From: Hyalella azteca
Lineage: Eukaryota > Arthropoda > Malacostraca > Amphipoda > Hyalellidae
Direction of reading: 5' to 3'
NCBI RefSeq assembly: GCF_000764305.2
Contig: NW_025935231.1
Coordinates: forward strand, 248,001-312,000
DNA: 64,000 nt
Shown: positions 22,327 through 35,015 of the stretch, one piece after another
Layout of the letters: every line of letters begins with the position of its first letter
How positions within the stretch are numbered: the first letter of the stretch is position 1
Translations under genes and position numbers: made by a program
Notes under the pieces: generated by a model
Told to the model about the DNA's origin: nothing
The model's database searches: none
What the model saw: the letters and a program-made list of their open reading frames with translations, nothing else

Positions 22327-23228
22327 GGGACCAGCTACCCTAAAAATCAAAATTTTCAGCTTTTCCTCTTTTTATGCTCATTTTAAAGCTTACTTTCTGC
22401 AGCATCAAATGGTACTAGAACCATCTCTGTACGTTGATTTATGCATTCTCGACAAATCCCGAAAGGGAGGAGGGAGATGGAGTCACTTAATAAAACTCTA
22501 AGGGAATTAATTCCGGCCTGACATTATAAATGTGCTCTCAGTGGACCTGCAGCTCAGTTACCTCCCAGCTATCTTGTGGAAAGGTGTTTATGCAGTCGCT
22601 CTATGCATCGCTGACTGACTCTCAAGTGAGATGATGCTTACCTTCGGTATCTAAGCTACGTTACATGCCTTCAAATATTGCGCATCGGTTTATTGCCTCT
22701 ACTGAAAAGTTGTGAAACCTGAAAACCTCTCTCACGGCAAACCTATCTCCTCCTAGAGTTTTGAAGCTACAGCAATGAGACAAATACCATTCGATTTGGA
22801 AAGGAAAGATCTAGTGATGAGCATAGCATTTTTTTTCGATTTCGTTTTAGTTTGGATTATATATTGCAAAATGGGAGGGGAGGAGGGGGGAAATTTCAAA
22901 AATGTGAAATTTTTCAGAAAAATCATCATAACAAAAGAACCAAGAAAAAAATTGAAAAAATGGCTTGCTGAGCGCTAGATATTGTCCATACAAATTGAAT
23001 GATACGTGTCTTGATGTTATAGCACAATATTTGTAGGAGGAAATAGACTAAAAAGTCTAAAGTACCCACATTTTGGTCATTTTCTATCAATTTCACGTTT
23101 TCTTTCTTTTTTTTTTGAAAAATTTATATGAGCAAATTGTTTTTTATTTCACATTTTACGTATGTGTATAAAATTTCAGCAAGATCGGAAGATAAAGTAG
23201 AAGTTTTTCTGGAGGGTAGCCGGTCCCC
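22327..23228. mobile_element. piggyBac-like (TTAA) non-autonomous element, copy 1, degraded
   Basis: Left end GGGACCAGCTACCCT, right end AGGGTAGCCGGTCCCC followed by TTAA (23229-23232). The left TTAA has mutated. Interior matches 27275-28167 throughout (CGTTGATTTATGC, GAGTTTTGAAGCTACAGCAATGAGA, CATTCGATT, GAAAGATCTA, G-rich tract). Confidence 0.75.
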
Positions 23229-23744
23229 TTAAAAGACATGGATTTTGATTCTGATGTGTGCTGTTGCCCAAGATCTTCATATCATTGCTCACTCTTGCCT
23301 CTTGGGTCTTGGCATCACCATCATGCCAGCCAGCCCTAAGCGGAAGAAACGATAACTGATGAACCAAGACTCTTGTAATCAACTGACAACTCTGCTGCTT
23401 GTTATGACAATGAAAAAATGTTATACTAATTTCATATGATGCTTTTTGAAATCATAATTGAATGATAATTAAATTCTGCATGTTATCACAGTGACAAAAT
23501 GTGCATCAAGATTGAAGCAGGCAGCAAACCAGCAAGGCAGCAACCAGTCAGCTGAATGGCAGCAACCAGAAATTGTGTCAGCTGAATGTCAAAATGTACA
23601 AAATAGGGAGCTTTAGCTAACTACAGTTAGTACAGTATTCATAGCCTGATGGCTGATAGCCTGATAGGGCCTTTGCCACCTTCCATGCTCAAGAAACAAA
23701 TGTGACTTGAATACACAAATTCTACCAGCAAGTATTTTTAGCTC

Positions 23745-23905
23745 ATTTTCTCATTTATGGAAAAAGTTGCTATACATGCTATTCACACAGCTATTGTGCT
23801 TGACTGCTTGTCATGTCTGTCTGTCAGTCCATGACTTTAAACTTTCATCAACGAGAGAATGTTCTCTCTGTCACTTACTGCAGTGAGTACCAAATAATAT
23901 TTTTT
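23745..23905. repeat. Dispersed repeat family C, copy 2
   Basis: TCATTTATGGAAAAA, TCATGTCTGTCTGTCAGTCC, GAGAGAATGTTCTCTCTGTCAC and TGCAGTGAGTACC in the same order as the other copies. Confidence 0.7.
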
Positions 23906-24183
23906 AGTCCAAGCTACACTAACAATTGTGCAAATGCAATGACTTTTTTTTTTGTCTGTCAGAAACTTTGTATTAATCAGTATTAAAGCCTATTAATTGT
24001 TGTAATATTGTTTTAGGAAACTGTGTTTTACTCTTGCTAGATGCCATAAAAATTACATTCTTCATTATCATTAAATTCATACCTACTTTTATCATATTTT
24101 CAACTAATTCCATAAGTTTAACAGCAAAAAATAAGTTCTTAGAAAAAGCATTATATATTATTTAGCCTATACCAGTATGCATA

Positions 24184-24368
24184 GTGACAAACCAGAGATT
24201 TTTTAGAATCAATTCATTTCAATTTCCTCATTTACCCAAGATTTAAACCAATTTCTTATGTATGATGATGCTGGTATCCAGGATACTTTGCTGGTCTACT
24301 CATAGCCTAGGACTCAAAAATGAACTTGAGGGAGAGACTAAAAAACTCTCTGCTTTGCCACTATGCCG
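24184..24368 (-). repeat. Dispersed repeat family A, copy 4 (inverted)
   Basis: Reverse complement of the 2821-2998 type: GATTTTTTAGAATC...GTATCCAGGATACTTTGCTG...ACTAAAAAACTCTCTGCTTTGCC. Confidence 0.75.
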
Positions 24369-25802
24369 GTATGTATTTCATGAGGCATTAACTGATTAAG
24401 CAGAACTCTGCTGAAAGCCAGAAAGGGATAAACTAAATGGTAATCAAGTCCAACATGCAACAAATAATAGATCTGGCCAGTGTCAAGTATTTTATTATTT
24501 GATGGACAATCAACAAATTAAATTTGAAATACAGACAATTTTTTGAAAATTTGAGGATATAAACAGCCATGTCATTGTCAGGGGTTAACTCTTTAAAATT
24601 TAAATCATGGACAAAAAGGAGCCATTTTCTTTATTAGAAAAAAATGTTGGCACATGCCAAACAAAATAGTGAATTATCTTCACACTGCACATGCTGACAT
24701 GCACATTATCTACACTGATACACAGCGTCAGAGCCTCAGAGGTCAGCGCGCGCATGGGAAATGCCCATGCCATTTCTGTCTGACTGTCTCATTCACAGTG
24801 ACGGTACCACAGGTGGCTTTTGACAGTTTTGTTCAATTTTTCAGTTTGAGTGTGACTGTCACTGTATGAGCAGTCAGCAGTGCGTACTACGTTAGGCTAG
24901 TATGTTTTGAGTGACATGCCAATTGCCATGATTGCCACCTGGCGCAACTTCGTTGCTGACAGACGCGGCTCAGACGCCGACGTTGACTCCGAAGACCTAA
25001 CTTAAAGTTAAATCCCAAACACTGGCGCATTTGCGTTCTTCTTAGTAGTTCCAAGATGAAAAATGTAATGTCAGCTCAACGAATGCCGCTTACTTTTTCC
25101 CTAAAGCTATAATTACTCTGACAATATCTTTCATGATTTTAATGTTTCAACCGTTTCTCCAATGCAATTAATACCCACTTCCGAAAACAACCTTCCCAAG
25201 TTCCCATCCCAAACGATGAGTCGATGACTAGGCTATTGCTCTTGCGAACTCGATTTCCTCACCTGACAGATGTAAACAAAAATGCCAGATGAATTTTGTT
25301 GAATTTATAATAGCAAACTCACAAAGAAAAATCATTTGGATTTAAATAATTTTATACATGGTTATTAATCTTCATACGTTTACTTTAGCGCTCGAGCGAA
25401 TTCCCTCGAATTCCCTCCTCATTTGTATAACCAAAAATTTTTGTTTGATAATGTTTTTTGATCCGCTCATATATTTTTATTGCCCTACAAAAAATTTTCA
25501 AAGTTATTTGCAGTTGGTATAATAACGAGATTAATTTAGTCGAGCTATCATATGTGACTCCAGGCAGGTCACTTGCCAGTGAAATTAGTATCTTTCTTGC
25601 GATCGGGCTCGCTATGCTCCCGCGTTTCCACGTAATCTGCGTGTTGTTACGCCGCCATGTTTGTTGCACACTCGCGCCTTACCTTATTCTTCCGTCCTTA
25701 CACGTTTGGATGTTTTGGTGGCAATGGAGAAAGAAAGGGGTGAATAGCTAGAGGTCAGCATAGCCCAAGTCTACAGTGCGATTCATATACCTTCCCCAGC
25801 GT
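24369..25802. other. Intergenic, no gene seen
   Basis: No repeats or element ends stand out. Short frames at 25385-25751 have no recognisable motif. The G+C and C-G content rises around 24,730-25,000 and 25,560-25,740, but nothing links this to a promoter. Confidence 0.5.
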
Positions 25803-26846
25803 AAAGGCCCGTTTACACTAGTGGCAACGACATGCGCTTTGAGTCGTTTGCTGCAGTGCCTCACCGCGCACAACCGTTCACACTACTTTTGTACTCGGCA
25901 GTTTGAGACTGCGCGCTTTGAACACTAGTTGCCACCTAGACGTCAATGAGGATGGATGTAACCGAATTTGAGCTGTGGGCCATTGTTCTCGGGTGTGCTG
26001 CGGTCCGTCATTCTTCGCACTATGCCAGTTGTAAACGAGAATTTAGCATAGGCATCATAATTAGCGAACTAGCATATTCAAAAAGATACAGTTTATAAAA
26101 ATATAGTCTATTCTTAAATAAAAAGTTCCGATATTATACCTATCCTTTGAAATCGCTAAACGGTAATGCATAAATTGTCAGGAGTTGCTAAAATCACATA
26201 AACTAAACACTTCATGTAAAAATAACTTACATCATTTGCATTTCGATTTTTGTACTCCTTTGACCGAACACTACATAGGCATTCGTGTTCTCTATAAAGA
26301 TCAATTAGGCGCTCTACTAGAGAGTGACTCCAAACGAGAGTGGTGTTAGTCGACATTTGGTGTGCCGGACCAGCGTACACAATCAACCTTACTACTTACT
26401 AGACCACAGACAGCTATCTACTAACTAAGAATTTAAAAGCAAAGAATAGTCCACAAAAATTCATATCTTGATAGAAAACGTTTCGGAGACCAGCTCCATC
26501 GTCAGTTCGTAGAATCTAGAATCACAAATCAAAAGTCACAAATTGATACATTGAAACCACAGAACGAATTGAATTTCTTTAATTAATTAATTTAGGTTTT
26601 TAATTTGATTTAAATTTTTAATTTAATTTAAATTCTTAGTTAATTTGCGATTTAAGCATACAAGTGATATCAATTCTTAAATAGCTATCTACTAAGCGCT
26701 GCGCTTGTGTTGCATGAGGCATGGCCCCTGTCAATCGCTAGCTCGTCAATCGGTCAAGAAGCGCATGCAGAGGCTGCAAAGCGCCTCTGCATGCGCTTTG
26801 AGGCACTTGATTCTCGTGTGTTGCCCATAGTGTGAACGGGCCTTAA
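25803..26846. mobile_element. hAT-like non-autonomous element
   Basis: Left end TAAAGGCCCGTTTACACTA and right end TAGTGTGAACGGGCCTTA are inverted copies with one mismatch. Subterminal inverted blocks (ATGCGCTTTGAG..GCAGTGCCTC against the right-hand GCATGCGCTTTGAGGCAC) support a real element. No 8-bp target duplication could be seen and no transposase remains, so the hAT assignment is tentative. Confidence 0.6.
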
Positions 26847-26929
26847 CGCAGCCGGGCATCTTCTCGGCTTTTGACACAAAGCGCCCACTACAACAGCGCC
26901 GTTCAGTCACCGGCCGGAGCGCATACAGG

Positions 26930-27081
26930 CCGGACCACAACTGGCCGGGCCCTACCGCACAGGTCCGGCCAGGACCTGTGCCCTACAGGCCCTACCGCAA
27001 CAGCTACTCCTAACGTAACCTAACCTAACCTGCGCAGCCTGTTGCGGTAGGGCCTGTTGCGCACCGGCCAGTTGTGCTCCG
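26930..27081. repeat. GC-rich inverted repeat next to the hAT-like element
   Basis: CCGGACCACAACTGGCCGG (left) pairs with CCGGCCAGTTGTGCTCCGG (right); inner GCCCTACCGCAACAG pairs with CTGTTGCGGTAGGGC. The loop holds three CCTAA-like units. Confidence 0.8.
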
Positions 27082-27274
27082 GCTCTGTGAAGCAATGGCT
27101 GTGTAGTGCAAAGCGGATTTACTGTTAGCCGGAGTTACCCACAGCTCATTGATCTGAGGCTATGTGTAGATATTGCATGCTGATGGTTGGCGTTGGGCCC
27201 AGGGCCTGTTTACGAGTCAATGTTGTTACCCACTCCTGCGCTCCCGAAAGAAAGGGCGAAGCAGGAAGGATTAA

Positions 27275-28167
27275 GGGGAGCGTCTGGGTCCAAAATCGAC
27301 AATTTCGACTTTTCCTGTTTTTAGTTTTATCTTAAAGCTGACATTCTGACCTATCCAACGGTACCAAAATCATCTCCATACGTTGATTTATGCGTTCACG
27401 ACAGATCGCGAAAGGGCAAGGGTTGGTGGAGTTCTTCAACATTTAACGTAGCAAGTAAATGGCTCAGTGCACCTTAAATAGCTAGTCTTCACACTCTCCG
27501 ATCCAGTAACCCTTCAACAGTCGTGAGGGATGGTTTTCGCTCTGCTGTTCCCACCATCCTTGACAGAAATTTAGCTCCAGTATCGTCTGGTCTTGCATCC
27601 TTGCAACCTTGAATGCCGATTTCGAGGCGCCCGGGACTTTGTCGCGCTCTACTGAACAATCACACTTATTGTCACTGGAAAACTATCTCCTCCTACAGTT
27701 TTGAAGCTACAGCAATGAGAGATATATCATTCGATTCGCAAATGAAAGATCTAAAGATTGATCGTAGCTTTTTTTCAATTTCGTTATAGTTTTGAAAATA
27801 TTCCGAAAAAAGGGGGGGAAAAGAGGGAAATCGAAAAATTTACGAAAATTTTACGAAAATTGCCCCCACGCCCGCAAAAATTCGAATTTCAAAAAAAGCT
27901 ACGACGAATCGATAGATATGGTCTTTACTCATTGAATTATATGCGTGCGTCTCGATGTTGTAGCTTGAAAATCCTAGCAGGAGATAGTTTTCTACAGTGC
28001 CCCCTTTGTGGCCGTTTTCTAAGAATTTCCCGTTTTCGTTAATTTTTTTCGAAAATTTCACACGAACAAAAAAGTCTTAGAATTATGTTTTACATATGTC
28101 TACCAAGTTTCAATGTGATCCGGCCGTAAATAAAAAAAAAAGTTTTTCTGGGACCCAGACGCTCCCC
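27275..28167. mobile_element. piggyBac-like (TTAA) non-autonomous element, copy 2
   Basis: 893 bp with perfect 17-bp inverted ends GGGGAGCGTCTGGGTCC and GGACCCAGACGCTCCCC, each bordered by TTAA (27271-27274, 28168-28171). TTAA target duplication is the hallmark of piggyBac-type elements. The interior is homologous to 22327-23228 and has no transposase. Confidence 0.88.
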
Positions 28168-28284
28168 TTAAGCTATTGTCAAAAACTTGTTTCTCCAGCG
28201 AGAGACTGGTATTTAAGTAAATTGCTCGACATTAACCATAACATAACATATAGTGATCTCGGCGCTGAAGTGTAGGCTTGATGT

Positions 28285-28850
28285 GGCCTGTCACCGATTC
28301 GTTTTCTTTTCGTGCCTTGTTCTCAGAAGATCTAAAATCGCTTCATTTGACCGGATCTTTTCATGACTGACGATAGTTTGAATTAGCTACTCGACTTCCA
28401 CCGGGTTCGATATGGTGCTAGGCATTTCAAATCTGAACATATATTTTTCCATAGCTTTATCTAGTCTGTTCTTGAACGCGTTCATACTTGGAGCGCCAAC
28501 GATGTCATCGGGGAGGCTGTTCCACATGTCGGTGATTCGAAGCGAGAAGAAATGTTGGCACGTGGAAAAGTTGCAGCGCAGTTTTTTTAGTTTATAGCCG
28601 TGGCCCCTGGTGTTGGGTCTTGTTTCAAATTCTAGTAATCCTTCGGGGACCTTGTATACATAAACCATGAGTATACTTGTATACTTCAATGAGGTCCCCA
28701 CGCAGACGTCGATAACTAAGGCTTGGAAGCTTCATTATCTTTAATCTTTCTTCATAGGACTTGCCCTTCAAACCTGGAATTATCCTTGTTGCACGTCTAT
28801 ACCATGGTTGAATTATATACTTTATATAACCTAGTTTAACCATGGACATT
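28285..28850 (-). mobile_element. Non-LTR retrotransposon 3' fragment
   Basis: Two overlapping minus-strand frames encode the C-terminal part of a reverse transcriptase polyprotein: RRATRIIPGLKGKSYEERLK and YRRLRGDLIEVYKYTHGL (28660-28810), then, after a frameshift near 28660-28680, LRITDMWNSLPDDIVGAPSM and AFKNRLDKAMEKYMF (28430-28560). This is the segment after the RT domain in CR1/Jockey-like LINEs. The 3' tail contains CGAATCGGTGACAGGCC, related to the SINE tail. Truncated and broken. Confidence 0.85.
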
Positions 28851-28894
28851 AAGTTTAACTATGTTGATCCATACGAAGTGCTGGCAAAGCTGTG

Positions 28895-29042
28895 GTGTGT
28901 AAATTTTGCACGCCTGCCTCCCTTTTCACGTACTGATATACTGAACTACTTGGTATTTGGTATCAGCCAATACACCTTGCAAGAATTCAAGGCATACATG
29001 ACGCATGAAGCTTTCAAGCAATTTGTGGATGGATGGGTGCCG
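28895..29042 (+). pseudogene. Fragment of a transposon-associated (SWIM/YqaJ-type) protein
   Basis: The plus frame reads FSRTDILNYLVFGISQYTLQ and EFKAYMTHEAFKQFVDGWV. The pattern YLV..YT.E.FKAY...E....F..GWV is a recurrent module of mobile-element-like proteins carrying SWIM and YqaJ domains in marine invertebrates. Only this module is present, so it is a relic. Assignment from memory of the pattern. Confidence 0.4.
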
Positions 29043-29080
29043 TGCAGGAGATAGGTGATAGGATAGGATAGGAGATAGGA

Positions 29081-29110
29081 GATGGCTTGTGGGACGACCC
29101 ACAAGCCATC
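29081..29110. repeat. Perfect 13-bp hairpin
   Basis: GATGGCTTGTGGG, loop ACGA, CCCACAAGCCATC, preceded by a GATAG microsatellite (29050-29080). Likely end of a degraded element. Confidence 0.8.
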
Positions 29111-31420
29111 CAAATGTACCACCAACATAAGGATAATGGGTCATGATAATGTAATCAGTGATCTGTAAATATTATTACTTTTTAGTCTTACATATGTAGC
29201 TTATCTAGTGGCAAGTAACAGATTTTGCCCCTGGAAAATATATAGTATCATGCATCATAAATATTCACGGCTAGTAAACTGATCTACGATACGTATATCA
29301 GTACAATACATAAACTGATACGATATACACGGCATTCACTGCTGGTAAACTGAAGAAAGACATCTCATTATCCAGTTTTATGTTTAAATAGTCGTGTGAA
29401 TGACTGGTGCATCAAACAACGGCGCAGTAGCGTCCCATCTTCAAGCAAAAACTTCAGGAAGAGACAATTAAGCGCAGTAGATAAAAAACATAGGCGAAAG
29501 CTAGACCCCACAATGGCGGCCGACCCCACAATGCATCTCGCAATTCGATGCCGATTGCTGCTGCTGAGTGCTGCCGCAGCGCGTCTGCATTTGTTTCGCT
29601 AAAATGTCGATTATGTGGTTATGAAATTCGAAAATACCTCTTTCGAGGCAAGTGCGCTGCATTTGAACTAGGTGAATACACAAAACAAGGTTCTGATTTC
29701 TTTCAGCGAGGTCACCACATCATTAAAATATGCCTTCTCTCATTTCCCAATGTAAATAATGGGCAAGGTTCTTCACAAATTAGAACGAATCATGAAATGG
29801 ACCGAAATCGTTAAAATAACTACACATTACTAAATTTTGTGTAGTTTCTACAACTTTGTAAGACCCGAAACATACGGAGTCGGTCAAACGTTCAGCATGG
29901 ATGCAAGTATGAAACGTTCTCCCCCTAAAGGTGCCTGTACACGCGGGGATAGTACTAGCCGCTAGTTCATCCGCCGCTTGAACTGTCCACGCTACTAGCC
30001 TCGTGTGTAGGGGTTCAGCCGCTTCAGAGGCATGCGCCGGCAAGTGCCCGAGACGCGACCGAGAAAGACAACGATGTGTTGATTTCTTCGCTGGAGAAGT
30101 GGTTTGTAGCGCTGATGCAGCCATGGTGAGAGCATCTGTGCCGCTCTCGTGAAGCATCTTGAGTCAAGTGAATCATGGCTTGTTTGAACGATAATGGTTC
30201 TAAGAAGAACCCAACAAAGTGGATTCCAGACGATATTCAATTATTCTTTGAAATATTCCAAAAATATTGAAGTGGAATGTTTGCCATGATGGTTACTCCA
30301 ACAAAATGTAGCGAGAAACGAGTAATTTGAAACTAAAAGAAGACCACATTAGTCAGGGTTTAGTTGTTCCCGACGTTGCATTTTTAAGTGCTAGAATAAA
30401 GAGTATAAAAACGACGTACAGACTCGTGTTGTTGAAGGTGATCCCACTATCCTGGCGGGCGCGAACGAGAAGATAGCGGCACCTTATACTCTCCATGTGT
30501 ATAGGCTTACTTGCCGGATAGTCACCAAACGACCGACACTTGCCAGATCGGGAGCACAGCCTTGCACCACCAATTTTGTGCACCAAACAAGCCCTGAATC
30601 GAACGCTATGGATTTCTCCGGACATCCATCAATCATCCGTGAACCACTCGGCTTAGTCCTCCTCCAGCCTTGCATAGAACCTGCCGTGCACCACCAGGCC
30701 GCGGATCGAATATGACTTCCAGGCATCGTTAAATTACGTAATTTTACGTTCACCGCATCTGAGGTTAGGTTTCAGATAGCATAGTTCTGTTCCAAAATTT
30801 ATCGTCTTTCGACAGCTGGCCGTTCGACCGAGGGCTGGTTCGACGCACGGCCTAGATACGGACGACTTAAAGAGTTGAAGGCTACGTTCCGGAAGGCAGG
30901 AATCACGATAGTCCATTACATCCAGGGCAGTGGTGGTCTTCGACAGGCGACCCTATTTATACACTTCATGCTACAGATAAAAGATCCATTACCGGAGAGT
31001 GCAAGAATAATCGCTGATAATAGAGCCAAAAAAGCTTCAAATCCAAAACACGGGTCAAATATCTATTAAAAATCAATGTTCTTAACACGACATTAGTCTA
31101 TATTTTTAAAGAAGTAACAGGGTTTACTATAGTCGGATGGGTACGGGCTGGGAAGAAACCTGAATGAACCGAGATGGCTGCATAGCAACGGTGGGTGCCG
31201 GGGTTCTACGAACGGACGCCGGCATTTTAAGAAACATCCATTGTGGTAAGTAGTGTGTATGTGAAGTAAACTGAAAAAAAAAAATATTAGCGGGGACATT
31301 CTAACAGCAAATAATCCTGATATGACGTGCGAGGCACAGACATTCAAAGAAGCCGAACTGTCTTCTAATTTTCCCCATAATCTATTCGAACTTATTTTTT
31401 ACCAAAATTCTATTTAACTT
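29111..31420. other. Intergenic, no supported gene
   Basis: Short frames at 29396-29814, 29780-30240 and 30353-30753 show no motifs or splice support. 29928-30050 begins AAAGGTGCCTGTACACGCGGGG, which resembles the end of a DNA transposon, but a matching right end was not found. Confidence 0.45.
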
Positions 31421-31424
31421 CACT

Positions 31425-31700
31425 TCTTGTTGTTTGTCTGTCAGCTACAAATCTTTTAATCGATATTTGATACTTTTCAACATGTCCAATCGATCGGAAA
31501 TTTCTCACACTTGTGTAAAGTTGGAGACAATGTATCAACCAATTGACAGAATCAGCAAATAAGGGATTTTCAGGAGGTAAATGAATATTTTAAAATAAAT
31601 AACTAAATATAAAACAAGAAATTTATTGTACATGTCATCGGAGACACCGGCCTTTTTAGAAGTGTGGTCTTTAATTAAATAGTAATTTTTAAACGCATAC
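31425..31700. repeat. Dispersed repeat family D, copy 1
   Basis: Shares TGTCCAATCGATCGGAAATT, AATTGACA(G/A)AAT, TTCATTGTACATGT-like and AGTAATTTTTAAACGC with 55312-55612, in the same order and spacing. Confidence 0.75.
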
Positions 31701-34637
31701 TTTTTAAATCTCATCCAAATCAGTTGTCCCTATTTTTTTTTTATAACCTGAAATTGAATAGATATCACGGCAGGTATACCCGGCTCTCTCTATAGAATGT
31801 TATATGGATATGATGGTATATAAGATACTCAACTATTTGCATAGGAAAAACAGCAAACAAAACTAAAGGAAATTAATGATAAGCTTATAACAATGAAGGC
31901 TTGGTTGATGCAAACGTAATTTGTGCTTATTGTTCTAGACGTTCTGCGTCATTCGTCGACGATGATGAAACCATTAATTAATCAACCATTGTATTAACTC
32001 ATCATGTAGCAAGGTAACCAAGCATGGAAAGTTAACCATATGAATTTTAATATGGCACATTGAAACGAAACTGCATGCAGAATTAATAGCCCGGCTTTAC
32101 AGAGAACGCGTCGTTCCATGCAAAATAATTTTTTCTAACACCCTGATTTAAATACTAGGCATCACTAATACGATGCTATTAAGACACGACTTTCATGTAA
32201 ATTATTCATTTTTTCTAAATCTGAGTCATATTTTGCATGTGTGTTTTATGCCCAATTTCTTAGACATATAAGAGACTGCGTGTCTATTACCCCAAGCCTA
32301 TATCGCGTCGGGATCGTATCCTGCACCTTGTATCCTGTATTTTGTAAGAGTATCCCCCCCTTAAGAGTATCCCCCCTATTAAGAGTATCCCCCCTGTCCG
32401 AGTATCCCCCTAGTATCCTGTTTGTATTTTGTAAGAGAATAGTAAGGCAGTTCTAAAATGACATTATTGGACTGTGAAAATTATTAATCTTATTCTTAAA
32501 TTGGAAATAATGATTTGGAAAACTGCAAAATAGTTTTTAATATATTGAAACGGGTCAAATGGGAGTTTTATTATCATGTAAATTGCGGGTATTAACGTTT
32601 TTTCCTAGCATACAGAAGCTTTATTGTTATTTACGGGATTAGAAAAATTAACAGGAATTGCAGGATTTTAACATTTCAGCGCTAACACGCACTCAAACAT
32701 CTCCTTTCCATTTATCTGTACTTATATATTAAGAAAATGTGCGTTCATATATTCATATAGAGTCCAAAGCAACTTGCGATACTTAGAGAAATTGGAGTGA
32801 CTTTATATAAATACTAATGCAGTTTTGACCTTGAGTGAATCATCCTGACTAAGTTTGACCTGCCAAATGGCGTATCAGTGCTGTGTCCGGTCTCTGCCGT
32901 GCTGTCGGCAAAAAGTATGTCACTATTAGGACAATATAACTCATTTTTTTCTGAGTGTAAATTGAGTTTACCTTTAAAATCAAGTTAAATTGCGGGTTAA
33001 ACTTGAAAGAAATAAATTAGGTAAAGTCACATTAATCTGAGAGCAGTAAGCGATAGAAATAAATGGCAAAATATTTTTTTCGAAAAGTAACACACAGCAA
33101 ATGTATGTAGACATACATTTAGAAACACATGCTCACTTTTTATATAATATTGTCATTAACAACGTACTTTTAATCACATATCACATATATTTAGAGGTAA
33201 ACTTCAAAGACCTCTTGGAACCGTACATGCAGTAGGATATTAAAATAGAAACACATTAATGAATGTATATATGAAGGTTAAGAGACGAAGTCTGATATTC
33301 AAGTAGCCTTCATGTGGTGCCATCAGAGACGTCTTTCACAGGCTGAACTTGAGGTGTGTAACACGCAACGAGTGTTATTATAGGCGTAATAAAATAACCG
33401 TTGTCTAAAGAATTTGTTGTCTTTGTTCTGCAGAGTTCATTCGTATCGACTATGCTTTAAACCGTGTCCTTGAAGGCGCCTGGTCGAACGTACACCGGCC
33501 ATTGCAGAGCAGAGTTCAGATCACGCTCACCATATCCTTCCTCCCGTCTTGAACTGATGCAGAAATGTTGCTCTGTACACTGTTGGGAAAACGACGAAAA
33601 ATCTGTCGTAACAGTATTTTAATGGCCTGCTGTCCCATAAAATTCGACCAGGATTGTTCGGCTTTCGTGCGTTCACTAGGAAAAAAAAATATTTCGTCGG
33701 GAGACCGGCTACTAAAACGCCGGATGGACCGTTTGTAACAGTTTTTTCGAGCAGTATAGCCACTGGCACGGATACTGCATTAGTTGCCCTCACTTATCAG
33801 GTTACCCTCGCTCTCCGACACACCCTGATTAAGTGGCGACTCTCTATCTGCTCTCATTCCACGGCATGTGCCACGAAGGTCTTCAGTCTGGCTGTGTCTG
33901 TGTTGAGAGCAAGAGCGTGGTGAGCTCTTTACTTGAGTCACCCCTCGCTGCTGCACAAACTTAACTCGCACTGCGGTACTCGGTATAAATCTTTAAAAAA
34001 ATTAATTTCTTGTAGAAAAATAATTATTTCGGAAACATCGTTGATATTTTGACTAAGATGTCTGTTCGTTATGTGTATATGTATAATTAAATTCTAATCA
34101 TTTTTGTCATGACCGTGAAAAGCATTATTATATTTATTCCAAATTAATCATTTCTTAGAAACGAAAAGCTTCTTTCAAAAAACAGAAGAATTGCGCATAC
34201 GCACGAATAGAGAATAAATACTTGGTTCTCATAGCTTTAAATTCAATATGTCGGCTTATTAACATCCTTGATAAATAATGAAAAATATACTTTTTATATA
34301 TTGCCTGAATTGTTTTTACTGCTATTACAAGTTTTGAATTCAAACAAACATAAATAAATCACCAGCAAATTCTTCGCGCTCATGTGATGTTTTTTTTATA
34401 TTTTTGCTTTATAAATATTAAAGTTGATCTGAATATACCGGATTTACCCACCGCGATCGAGCACAACTGAACAGTTGGTTTCGTTAACTCGAAATTCTTG
34501 GTTTCTTCGATAGAAATAATTTTTCCTGCCCTGGAGGGAAGATCAGGAGGGCGAAGAGATTCTGTTTCATGATCAAATAATACTTCTGAAGTTTTGTGTT
34601 CTTCGATATGTAAACAACCGAAGCAGCAGCGTCAAAA
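31701..34637. other. Intergenic; presumed upstream region of the unc-115-like gene
   Basis: Includes a four-unit short tandem repeat at 32345-32411 (AGTATCCCCCCT-type units). A minus frame at 33527-33793 has no recognisable motif. The bases just upstream of 34638 would hold the 5' UTR and promoter if that start is used; no clear TATA box or initiator was identified. Confidence 0.45.
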
Positions 34638-34641
34638 ATGG
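34638..34641 (+). CDS. unc-115: Candidate first coding exon (ATG G) of the long unc-115 isoform
   Basis: TCAAAAATGG followed by the strong donor GTGAGT. Translation begins in a good context (A at -3, G at +4). Spliced to 41233 it gives ATG GGA TGT TTC, that is Met-Gly-Cys-Phe. The exon contributes only four coding bases, so support rests on donor strength, phase and the sense of the resulting N-terminus. Confidence 0.45.
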
Positions 34642-35015
34642 GTGAGTGTTGCTAGAAACCCATTATGTGCTGTCGTATTTACTGAAATTTGATGGGTTAA
34701 GGGAGTAATTATTTGTCATTAGCCCACTTTAGCCCGTATTTTTGATTGTAATTTAAATGGGGTAATGGTGATTATTGTGCACAAGCCCATTATGTGCTGT
34801 GATATTTACTGCAATCTAATGGGTTTAGGGAGTAATTATTAGTCATAAGCTTTATTTATTCCATCTTATTAAATGTAATTTAAATGGGGTAATGTATGAG
34901 GTAATGGGGTAATGTATTTAAATGGGGTACCCCAGTTAAATGTAATTTAAATGGGGTACTGTATTGCTCAGATGCCCATAGTATCCTGTCTTATTAATTG
35001 TAATTTAATGGAACA
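34642..35015 (+). repeat. About 127-bp tandem repeat starting at the 34641 donor
   Basis: CCCATTATGTGCTGT recurs at 34661 and 34788 (period 127) with shared ATTTACTG, GGGAGTAATTATT and TGTAATTTAAATGGGGTA; a shortened third unit follows to about 35010. The sequence before the second unit (ATGGTGATTATTGTGC) resembles the start-codon/donor segment of the first. Confidence 0.75.

Noticed and set aside
27013..27031. Interstitial telomeric repeat (CCTAA)n
   Set aside because: Only three units inside the loop of an inverted repeat; too short to mean more.
33527..33923. Opposed 88- and 89-codon frames
   Set aside because: No recognisable motif, and coding potential on both strands is equal.
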